DNA of 64,000 nucleotides from Ignavibacteriae bacterium HGW-Ignavibacteriae-1 (GTDB taxonomy: Bacteria; Bacteroidota; Ignavibacteria; Kapaibacteriales; UBA2268): positions 60,339 through 124,338 of the forward strand of contig PGYU01000008.1 in the NCBI GenBank assembly GCA_002839825.1, in the 5' to 3' direction. Position 1 is the first letter of the stretch; each line of letters begins with the position of its first letter. The position numbers were made by a program, and so were the translations under genes. Shown in pieces: positions 29,053 through 36,569 of this stretch. Below the pieces are notes generated by a model. It was not told where the DNA came from, did not search any database, and was given only the letters and a program-made list of their open reading frames with translations.

Positions 29053-30942
29053 ATGAAACAGTTTGTTTTACTGTTTTTATTGGCAATTTTGCCCTCTACA
29101 CTTGCGGCAAATCAGATAGTTAAGTATCATTATTGGTTCAATAACAATTATGCGGATAAAGAAGTCGTTGAGGTAACACCAACAGATACTTTGGAACTTG
29201 ATTTCGAGCTGCCAATTTCCGAATTACCTTCGGGATTTCATTTCCTTCATGTCATGTTTGAAGATGAATCAGGCAAATTTAGCGCTCCGGAAGCTTCGTA
29301 TTTTCTCATACCACACTATATACCGGATTATGAAAATTCGAAAATAGTTGGCTACGAATATTGGTTCAATGATAATTTTGCCGGCAGACAATATATTCAA
29401 ACATCTGAAGAAGATACGCTCGAATTGGATTTGGAATTTGATGTTAGCCAATTAACTCGCGGTTTGAATTTCATCAATATTCGTTATCGTAGCTCTGATA
29501 GTTTGTGGAGCGTGCCTGAAACCAACTATTTCGTTATACCGATTCAATTAGATTTTACAGTTGATTATAAAATTGTAGGATATGAATATTGGGTAAATGA
29601 TGATTTTGCTAACCGCCAATATACTGAAGTCGCGGAGACAGATACTTTAGAATTGGATTTTGAATTGGAAGTCGGGCATTTGCCGCAAGGGATGAACCTT
29701 CTGTCGAAAAGATTCAAGACATCGGACAGCACTTGGAGCGTCGCCGAAACTACTTATTTCATAGTTCCGTTTGAATTTGAAAGCAATACGGATTATGATT
29801 TGATAGCTTATGAATACTGGTTCAATGCAGATTTCGCAAACCGTCAATATGTCGAAGTAGCTGCAACTGATACTTTGGAATTTGATGAATTAATTAATAT
29901 TGATAATTTGCCAAACGGCATTCATTTATTTAATTATCGAGTTCGAGCAGATGACAATAATTGGAGTATTCCGATAACGGATTATTTTAATAACACATTT
30001 AAATATAATTTAGTTGATTCATCTAATTATGTTAAAGGAATTAAATATTGGTTCGACGGTGAAAGCGATAAATACTATATTTACTATCATGATAGCCTCG
30101 CATATGAATTAAATATCGAGCAAGATATTGATGTAGATAATATTATCGGAAATCGGACGATATTTATACATGCAATTGACAGTGCGGGTTATCAGAGTTT
30201 GCCGATTACATTTGATTTCACTAATAGCTTTACTCATACAATTGATGCAAATATTGTAACATTTGAAATTGCCGATATTGGTAGCTATCAATATTCGTGG
30301 AATTTTGGCGACGGAAATACTTCCACTTTGCCAAATCCTACTCATGTTTACAAAAAAGGCGGAACATTTGACGTACGGCTGATTCTGACGCGTGGTACTC
30401 CAAGCGTTAAGGACACATTGATTGAGCAAGTAACTATAACACTTGTCACAAACGAAATCCTGCTTTCCCAAGGCTGGAACATGATTTCTACCTATGTCGT
30501 TCCCGATGAATTCGATATTGACTCCATTTTTTCGGAAATTGGAGATAATACGGTAATCATGAAGAACAACGCAGGACAAATTTATTACCCGGCTTTTGGT
30601 ATCAACGACATCGGCGATTGGGATATGAAACAAGGATATCAAGTCTTTATGAATCAATCAGATACGCTTTCGATACTCGGAGTTCAAATCATACCCGAAA
30701 ATGAAACAATTAATTTGAGTGCCGGCTGGAACATGATAGCATATCTGCGAGATAGTCCCATGGATATTGAGCTTGCATTGGCAACGCTGACTGACGACGA
30801 CAATCTTATAATCGCAAAAGACAATTTCGGCAATGTTTACTACCCGGCATTTGAAATCAATATGATAGGCAATATGCTCCCAGGGCAGGGCTATCAAATT
30901 TTCATAATTAATAGCGATACGTTGATATATCCGGAGAATTAG
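29053..30942 (+). CDS. Secreted repeat protein with PKD domain and duplicated GWNMIS/YPEN C-terminal module
   Basis: A 629-residue exported protein with a signal peptide (residues 1-18). Four clear tandem repeats of about 75 residues and a degenerate fifth follow, each with a KIVGYEYWFNDNFAxRQY-type start, a DTLELDFEL strand and a W-S-V/I-P turn. A PKD domain (about 410-470) carries YSWNFGDGNTSTLPNPTHVY. The last ~155 residues are a two-fold module: GWNMISTYV ... GQIYYPAFGINDIG ... GYQV, then GWNMIAYLRD ... GNVYYPAFEINMIG ... GYQI, ending exactly in YPEN. The same module ends the protein at 58039-59166. There is no classical Por sorting tail. A surface-adhesion or structural role is likely. 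Confidence 0.78.
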   Translation: MKQFVLLFLLAILPSTLAANQIVKYHYWFNNNYADKEVVEVTPTDTLELDFELPISELPSGFHFLHVMFEDESGKFSAPEASYFLIPHYIPDYENSKIVGYEYWFNDNFAGRQYIQTSEEDTLELDLEFDVSQLTRGLNFINIRYRSSDSLWSVPETNYFVIPIQLDFTVDYKIVGYEYWVNDDFANRQYTEVAETDTLELDFELEVGHLPQGMNLLSKRFKTSDSTWSVAETTYFIVPFEFESNTDYDLIAYEYWFNADFANRQYVEVAATDTLEFDELINIDNLPNGIHLFNYRVRADDNNWSIPITDYFNNTFKYNLVDSSNYVKGIKYWFDGESDKYYIYYHDSLAYELNIEQDIDVDNIIGNRTIFIHAIDSAGYQSLPITFDFTNSFTHTIDANIVTFEIADIGSYQYSWNFGDGNTSTLPNPTHVYKKGGTFDVRLILTRGTPSVKDTLIEQVTITLVTNEILLSQGWNMISTYVVPDEFDIDSIFSEIGDNTVIMKNNAGQIYYPAFGINDIGDWDMKQGYQVFMNQSDTLSILGVQIIPENETINLSAGWNMIAYLRDSPMDIELALATLTDDDNLIIAKDNFGNVYYPAFEINMIGNMLPGQGYQIFIINSDTLIYPEN

Positions 30943-30953
30943 GAGAATTCTAG

Positions 30954-31145
30954 AACCTTCGGAAGGGTAAATATTTAATACAAACCTTCCGAAGGTTAAG
31001 AAAGAATTTATAAAAACAAACCTTCGGAAGGTTAAGGCATCAAAAAATATATATCAAACCTTCCGAAGGTTAAGAAAAATATAACATAGAACAAACCTTC
31101 GGAAGGTTAAGAAAGAATTTACATAATCCAAACCTTCCGAAGGTT
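30954..31145. repeat. Array of six 15-nt palindromes with alternating centre base
   Basis: Six copies of AACCTTC-S-GAAGGTT at 30954, 30983, 31019, 31057, 31094 and 31131. The centre base runs G, C, G, C, G, C; the first copy is imperfect at its end. The last five copies are followed by TTAAG or TAAG, then ~20 bases of A-rich, dissimilar DNA. Because the G form and the C form are exact reverse complements, neighbours can pair over all 15 bases. The array lies between two secreted-protein genes. Confidence 0.9.
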
Positions 31146-31248
31146 AAGAATAGATTTCTTTCCAATATCTTTTCTTTTTATCCACTTTTTTTTTATATTT
31201 TGCAAAATCTTAATTTGTAAATTAAAAGAGATTCATTTGGAGATAAAT

Positions 31249-33717
31249 ATGAAGATAATAACTTTAGCTCTGGTAATTTTGGTGGCGAATTTAAATCCGA
31301 TTTTTGGAAATAATATTGATACCAAAAATCTTATTTCGGAGAGTGCTCGCAAGATAGAATTCATCGAAAATAAGGGGCAGATAGCTGACCAGCACGGCAA
31401 TGTCAATCACAATGTGCTGTTTATCGCGGAAGTACCCTATGGCACGATAACTATCCGCCGCGATGGAATAAGCTACTCCTTTGTCAAGTATGACGAAACT
31501 GCGATGAACAAGCACAGCGAGCGATTGCTCGCAAGAGATAGATTTGATGAGATAGATAATTTTGATGTAGAGCCAATCCCGGTGGATGTTTACCGCGTGG
31601 ATATGCGACTCAAAAGCTCAAATTTCAGCCCGAAAATTGAAACTTTTGAAATGACTGAAGATTATAATAATTATTATCATGCACATTGCCCGGACGGAAT
31701 CACAAATGTTCGGAAATTCCGGACTGTCAAGCTTATTGATATTTATCCCGACATTGATTTTGTGGTTTATGCCAATAATAATGGTTTGGTGCAGTATGAC
31801 TTTGTGGTCAAGCCGGGCGCAAATCCCGATTTGATTAACTTTGCTTTTGAAGGAGCCACAGATGTTGCAATCACTGAAACAGGCGATTTGCAAGTGGAAA
31901 CTCCATTCGGCAGCATTGAGCAAAAAGCGCCGATTGCATATCAACCCAATAATTTAGCAAAGTACTTGAATTCGCGGGACTTCAAACCCCACGCCCCGCG
32001 ACCCACTTCCCAATTCACCAAAAACAGCGACAACTCAATTTCCTTCGCCCTTTCAAACTACGACGTCACAAAAGCCCTAATCATAGACCCTCCCACTCGC
32101 CTCTTGGTAACATACTATGGTGGCAGCAGCACTGATGAAGGCAGATCGGTTGCAACTGATAACTTTGGCAATGTTTATCTTGCAGGTAATGCTTATTCAG
32201 AAAATTCAATTGCGACCGAAGGGTCTCATCAAAGTACGATTGGAGGTAATTCGGATGCCTTTCTTGTTAAGTTCAACAGCAGTGGAGTTAGACAATGGGG
32301 TACATATTATGGAGGTAGTGGTGGTGATGGTGGCGAATCAGTAACAACAGACGGTATTGGTAATATTTACTTAGCTGGGACTACATTATCAAACAGTGCC
32401 ATAGCAACTGTAGAATCACATCAAAGTACTCATGGTGGTTTAAGCGATGCCTTTTTAGTAAAATTCTATAACAATGGTGAAAGACAATGGGGTTCTTACT
32501 ATGGGGGCAGTGGAGTTGACTATGGTAAGTCAATAACCTTAGACAAGGCAAGCAATATTTACCTTGCAGGCGATACGCAATCAATTATTAAAATATCAAC
32601 TGAAGGATCATATCAAAGCATCATTGGTGGTGCAGGTGATGCATTTTTAGTTAAATTCGACAGACAAGGTGTTCGCCAATGGGGTACGTACTATGGTGGG
32701 AATAGTTTGGATTATGGCATATCAGTAACAACTGACGGTTCTAATAATATATACCTTGCTGGTAGGACTTTATCACAAAACGCCATAGCAACTCTTGGGT
32801 CACATCAAGACTCACATGGCGGTGGAGATTTTGATGCTTTTTTGGTAAAATTCAATAATGATGGTGTTCGCCATTGGGGTACGTATTATGGTGGTACTAG
32901 TGCTGATTATGGTTTTTCAGTAACTACAGACAACTCTGACAATGTTTACTTGGTAGGTAGTACTGAGTCACATAACGTCATAGCTACTCTAGGATCTCAC
33001 CAAAGCACTATTGGTAATATTGAAGATGCCTTTTTAGTTAAGTTTAACAGCAATGGGGAACGCTTATGGGGAACATATTACGGTGGGAGTGATGATGATG
33101 AAGCTATTTCAGCAACTACTGACGGCTCAGGTAATGTTTATATTGCGGGTTATACAAGATCAGCAGACGCTATAGCAACCGAAGGGTCGCATCAAAACTC
33201 TTATGTTGGATTATTTGGTAATGCATTTCTCATAAAGTTCAACTATCAGGGAGTTCGACAATGGGGTACATACTATGGTGGAAGTAATATTGACGGTGGC
33301 GTTTCAGTTACCACCGACGGCTTTGGCAATATTTATCTTGCGGGTTTTACTATTTCGAAAGACGGAATATCAACAGTAGGTTCCCATCAAAGCACTTATG
33401 GTGGTTCTCAAGATGCCTTTTTAGTGAAATTTAGTGATAGCCCAAATTCTGTGATTGAGCCAATGAGCCCTTCGCAGATGAAAGTTTATCCCAATCCTGC
33501 GGAATCCTTGTTATATGTGGATTTCTTGGTTCCCATGTCCGGTGCGAAAATTAAATTGCAAAATTTACTCGGTGTCACAGTTTTTGAGCAAGAATTAAGT
33601 GTAGGTGCAATTCATGAAAAAACATCAATCAACGTGGAAAATATCCCGTCGGGATTGTATTTATTGATTGTCCAATCGGGTGAAAATTATTATTTTGAAA
33701 AGGTGATTTTGAGGTAA
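31249..33717 (+). CDS. SBBP beta-propeller repeat protein with T9SS sorting domain
   Basis: The frame opens at a TTG (31237), but the ATG at 31249 follows a GGAG ribosome binding site by 7 bases and starts the signal peptide (MKIITLALVILVANLNPIFG); 822 residues. Residues ~30-280 form the domain usually found before SBBP repeats (FIENKGQIADQHGNVNHNVL ... DIYPDIDFVVYANNNGLVQY). Seven SBBP repeats follow, each with a GTYYGGS turn, TTDxxGNIYLAG and DAFLVKFN. The last ~80 residues are a Por-type sorting domain (KVYPNPAESLLYVDF ... GLYLLIVQSGENYYF). It would be exported through type IX secretion to the cell surface. Function unknown. The linker around 31975-32105 has unusually C-rich codons. Confidence 0.88.
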   Translation: MKIITLALVILVANLNPIFGNNIDTKNLISESARKIEFIENKGQIADQHGNVNHNVLFIAEVPYGTITIRRDGISYSFVKYDETAMNKHSERLLARDRFDEIDNFDVEPIPVDVYRVDMRLKSSNFSPKIETFEMTEDYNNYYHAHCPDGITNVRKFRTVKLIDIYPDIDFVVYANNNGLVQYDFVVKPGANPDLINFAFEGATDVAITETGDLQVETPFGSIEQKAPIAYQPNNLAKYLNSRDFKPHAPRPTSQFTKNSDNSISFALSNYDVTKALIIDPPTRLLVTYYGGSSTDEGRSVATDNFGNVYLAGNAYSENSIATEGSHQSTIGGNSDAFLVKFNSSGVRQWGTYYGGSGGDGGESVTTDGIGNIYLAGTTLSNSAIATVESHQSTHGGLSDAFLVKFYNNGERQWGSYYGGSGVDYGKSITLDKASNIYLAGDTQSIIKISTEGSYQSIIGGAGDAFLVKFDRQGVRQWGTYYGGNSLDYGISVTTDGSNNIYLAGRTLSQNAIATLGSHQDSHGGGDFDAFLVKFNNDGVRHWGTYYGGTSADYGFSVTTDNSDNVYLVGSTESHNVIATLGSHQSTIGNIEDAFLVKFNSNGERLWGTYYGGSDDDEAISATTDGSGNVYIAGYTRSADAIATEGSHQNSYVGLFGNAFLIKFNYQGVRQWGTYYGGSNIDGGVSVTTDGFGNIYLAGFTISKDGISTVGSHQSTYGGSQDAFLVKFSDSPNSVIEPMSPSQMKVYPNPAESLLYVDFLVPMSGAKIKLQNLLGVTVFEQELSVGAIHEKTSINVENIPSGLYLLIVQSGENYYFEKVILR

Positions 33718-33748
33718 GGGGGGGATATAGTAAACCGAAGCTGATATT

Positions 33749-33765
33749 CAACCGCTTCGCGGTTG
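33749..33765. repeat. Palindromic word CAACCGC-TTC-GCGGTTG
   Basis: A perfect 7-bp inverted repeat with a TTC loop, 32 bases past the stop of the SBBP gene. It is the first of several different palindromic words in the 33.7-34.1 kb gap. Confidence 0.8.
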
Positions 33766-33782
33766 TGTGTACCCAACATATG

Positions 33783-34053
33783 CTTTTCCCCGCATTTCAT
33801 ACGGGGTTATTAATATTCAATCCTTTCAGGATTTTTGGAAAAATCGCAATGATACTTTTCCCCGCATTTCATACGGGGTTATTAATATTCAATCCTTTCA
33901 GGATTTTTGGCGAAATTCGCAATGATTCTTTTCCCCGCATTTCATACGGGGTTATTAACATTCAATCCCTTCGGGATTTTTGGCGAAATTCGCAATGATT
34001 CTTTTCCCCGCATTTCATACGGGGTTATTAATATTCAATCCCTTCAGGATTCT
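33783..34053. repeat. Four tandem copies of a 72-73 bp unit
   Basis: Units start at 33783, 33855, 33928 and 34001; the last is cut short. Each contains CCCCG-(9 bases)-CGGGG and the palindromic word AATCCYTTCRGGATT. Copies differ by a few bases. The DNA is open in more than one frame, giving protein-like but repetitive conceptual translations that I do not accept as genes. Confidence 0.9.
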
Positions 34054-34067
34054 ATTTCACTTAGAAA

Positions 34068-34113
34068 AAGCACGAAGTGCTTGAATACGAATAACCGTAG
34101 GTGAAACCTACGG
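34068..34113. repeat. Two further palindromic words next to the tandem array
   Basis: AAGCAC-GAA-GTGCTT at 34068-34082 and CCGTAGGT-GAA-ACCTACGG at 34095-34113. Both are perfect inverted repeats with 3-base loops. They lie between the convergent SBBP and MscS genes. Confidence 0.8.
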
Positions 34114-34129
34114 ACAGAATAAATTCACC

Positions 34130-35800
34130 TCACTTCGAAAAATACTTGCGTTTTTCTACTTTGTCCATGAAATCATTTGAGCTTTCGGTATATGATGGAG
34201 TAAGAGATTTTTTCTCGGGAAAATCTTCTATATGGAGAGTTTGAGTTGGGAATGCAAACCGAACGCCCAAATCGTGTGCTAAACTTATGACTTCGTAAAT
34301 GATTTCGTGGCGTGATTCCAATTCCTTTGTCCAATCCGGTGCATCGAAGAAAATATAGAATAGCACAACGATTGCCGAATCACCCATATCATTAAGATGG
34401 ATTTGGTAATTCTCTTTGTTTGTATGCGGATGCATGTCAACAATTTTACGGAGCCCTTTTACGAAAGCTTCAATCAAATCCGGAGGTGTGTCATAAGTTA
34501 TCGAAATGCGTGATACATATCTGCGATACTGCCTCTTCCCCATATTGTCAATTTTCATATCTGCAAGATTGCCGTTGGGAATGGTAATCACTGAATTATA
34601 AAAAGTACGGACTCGTGTAGAGCGAACTCCCACTTCCTCCACAGTTCCTTCGACTCCATCGAATATTATCCAATCACCTATCTCGAACGGAGTGTCAACA
34701 AAAATTGTAACGGAACCGAACAAATTCCTGACTGTATCTTTGGCAGCTAATGCTACAGCTAAACCACCAATTGAGACACCTGCAAGCAATGGAGTGATGT
34801 CAATTCCCAAATTTGTCAAAACATAAAATACACCCAAGATAAGCACAACAAATTTCATTGCTGTTCGGGCAAAAGGCACAAGTTGGTTGTCCAATTTAGT
34901 TTTAGTCTTACTTGCCATTCGTTCAAGCAAATCGCCAATGAAGTTGGTAATTCTCAAAATCATCAGTGTGATAACAATTGGTTGGATGACTTTGATAGTT
35001 ACTGATATGTAATAAGCAAACTTGGATGGCAATTGCAGCATAATTAAGAAAACATCAACCAAAAATATTACGGCGAAAATGCTGAATGGACCTGCAATAG
35101 GTTTGACATATTTTTGGAATACGTCTTTCCGCTTAAATTTGCTGAACATTCTATATAGTAAAATCGAGAAGAAAAATTTCAAAAGGTAATAAACCATTAT
35201 TCCGACAAGGATGAAAATTGCAATACCGACCCATTGCCATAATTTAAGCCCGATGAATTTGTGACTCCAAGGTTCAGACAATCCGCCGATAAATGAAGTC
35301 ATATCAATTAAATGAGTCGAATCGTAGAGTTCGGGGATTTTTCGGACAGTTTCGCGCGAGTAAACCCACTTATCACCTTTTTTGACTAAGTAAATCTCAG
35401 GCATTTGCGGAAAAGGTGCATACTTATGCTTGCCTGAAACTGAATCTATATAGTCAGGGTCGTCGGGAATATTTTCAAGGTTGACATCTAAATTTTTAGA
35501 TTTATAGATTTGAAGTAACATCAAGGCAATTTCGTCTGCTTCAGCTTCTGAAGAACCGCCAATATCAAAAGTACTCGCCGATATTTCAGGTTTGTACATA
35601 TCATCTTGCAAGTACCTAACATGAGTATAAACAGCATCATACGGCGATTCTAAAGAGGTTCGTAACTCATCTACAGGAGTAATATCTTGGGCATTGCTAA
35701 AAGTGATTTGGAAAAGAAATATAAGAAGAATCCAAAAAATTTGAGAAATCATAGTAATTTTAAGCGTGTTTTGTATTTTTTGTCTTGAAGTTCTAATCAT
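34130..35800 (-). CDS. MscS-family mechanosensitive ion channel
   Basis: A 556-residue membrane protein. A probable signal/first membrane segment (residues ~18-36) precedes a ~130-residue periplasmic domain. Several membrane segments follow, then the MscS pore helix (ISIGGLAVALAAKDTVRNLF) and the beta domain (VDTPFEIGDWIIFDGVEGTV, then RSTRVRTFYNSVITIPNGNL). Family members open under membrane tension and release solutes on osmotic downshock. It is larger than E. coli MscS because of the N-terminal extension. It is divergent from nuoC, with the two promoters almost touching. Confidence 0.92.
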   Translation of the reverse strand: MIRTSRQKIQNTLKITMISQIFWILLIFLFQITFSNAQDITPVDELRTSLESPYDAVYTHVRYLQDDMYKPEISASTFDIGGSSEAEADEIALMLLQIYKSKNLDVNLENIPDDPDYIDSVSGKHKYAPFPQMPEIYLVKKGDKWVYSRETVRKIPELYDSTHLIDMTSFIGGLSEPWSHKFIGLKLWQWVGIAIFILVGIMVYYLLKFFFSILLYRMFSKFKRKDVFQKYVKPIAGPFSIFAVIFLVDVFLIMLQLPSKFAYYISVTIKVIQPIVITLMILRITNFIGDLLERMASKTKTKLDNQLVPFARTAMKFVVLILGVFYVLTNLGIDITPLLAGVSIGGLAVALAAKDTVRNLFGSVTIFVDTPFEIGDWIIFDGVEGTVEEVGVRSTRVRTFYNSVITIPNGNLADMKIDNMGKRQYRRYVSRISITYDTPPDLIEAFVKGLRKIVDMHPHTNKENYQIHLNDMGDSAIVVLFYIFFDAPDWTKELESRHEIIYEVISLAHDLGVRFAFPTQTLHIEDFPEKKSLTPSYTESSNDFMDKVEKRKYFSK

Positions 35801-35848
35801 ACTTTATGTTTAAATCCTTTTTTTTATTATTTTGCATAATTGCATTTA

Positions 35849-35856
35849 CAAATTTA
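35849..35856 (-). promoter_or_regulatory. -7 box of the mscS-like gene
   Basis: Minus-strand TAAATTTG, matching TAnnTTTG, 49 bases upstream of the start. A GTTTG lies 22 bases further upstream as a possible -33 element. Confidence 0.45.
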
Positions 35857-35860
35857 TAAA

Positions 35861-35868
35861 TATATTTG
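35861..35868 (+). promoter_or_regulatory. -7 box of nuoC
   Basis: Plus-strand TATATTTG, matching TAnnTTTG, 31 bases before the chosen ATG. A TTG 18 bases upstream (35840-35842) could be the -33 element. It is only 4 bases from the opposing box of the channel gene. Confidence 0.5.
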
Positions 35869-35899
35869 AAGAAAAGTACAAACTTAATTGGAAATTGAT

Positions 35900-36433
35900 A
35901 TGGCAATCAACAAAGATACAATAGTTGAAATAGTAAAAAATATTGCTCCTGACGTAGAGATTTACGAGCATAGGGACCAACTTTCTTTGATTATTCAGAG
36001 GGAAAATCTCATTGAAGTAGCAAATGAACTAAAGAATAATCCTGATACTTCGTTTGAAATGTTGGTAGATGTTTCAGCGATAGATTGGCTCAAACAACGC
36101 CCTCATCGTTTTGAAGTGGTTTATTTTCTGTATTCACTCAAATATGCCGACAGATTGAGATTGAAAGTCCCTGTAACCGAAAAGGACATACATATTCCGT
36201 CAGTAGTCGAAATATGGAAGAGTGCCGATTGGTACGAACGCGAAACTTATGATATGTATGGTGTAATATTTGACGGGCACCCGGATTTGAGACGCTTTTA
36301 TATGCCCGAAGATTATGTTGACCCCGAAACCGGCGAACCAATATATCCTTTACGCAAGGACTTCCCATTGATGGGCGTTCCCGAGACATTACCTTTGCCT
36401 CCTTACCCTGAAAAATACGGAGATTTGCAATAA
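35900..36433 (+). CDS. nuoC: NADH-quinone oxidoreductase subunit C, isolated
   Basis: The frame opens at a TTG (35888); the ATG at 35900 is preferred because it lies properly downstream of the promoter box (177 residues). The protein has the 30-kDa subunit pattern: FEMLVDVSAIDWL, RFEVVYFLYSL, then the signature ADWYERETYDMYGVIFDGHP followed by LRRFYMPEDY and PLRKDFPLMG. NuoC is a peripheral-arm subunit of complex I. It normally lies between nuoB and nuoD, but here it stands alone between an MscS gene and a histidine kinase. Either complex I genes are scattered in this genome or this is an extra copy. Confidence 0.92.
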   Translation: MAINKDTIVEIVKNIAPDVEIYEHRDQLSLIIQRENLIEVANELKNNPDTSFEMLVDVSAIDWLKQRPHRFEVVYFLYSLKYADRLRLKVPVTEKDIHIPSVVEIWKSADWYERETYDMYGVIFDGHPDLRRFYMPEDYVDPETGEPIYPLRKDFPLMGVPETLPLPPYPEKYGDLQ

Positions 36434-36569
36434 ATGAATTTTTTATCATAAATATTTGATAATTTGATAATTTCTTTGCATCTTTGTATAATGTATATAT
36501 CGTTTTTTTGAAAACAAACTGTTACGTTTTTTAAGAGAATGATGAAATTTCATTAATTGGGGTTGTAAA

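Noticed and set aside
30109..30657. 182-codon antisense frame in the PKD/YPEN protein gene
   Set aside because: Shadow frame; the plus-strand frame has clear repeats and a PKD domain.
30954..31145. CRISPR-like array
   Set aside because: Repeats are only 15 nt, spacers are ~20 nt of A-rich low-complexity DNA, the centre base alternates, and no cas gene is in the window.
33765..34104. Two overlapping frames with phrases such as FPAFHTGLLIFNPF
   Set aside because: They are translations of the 73-bp tandem repeat in two frames; no signal peptide, domain or ribosome binding site.
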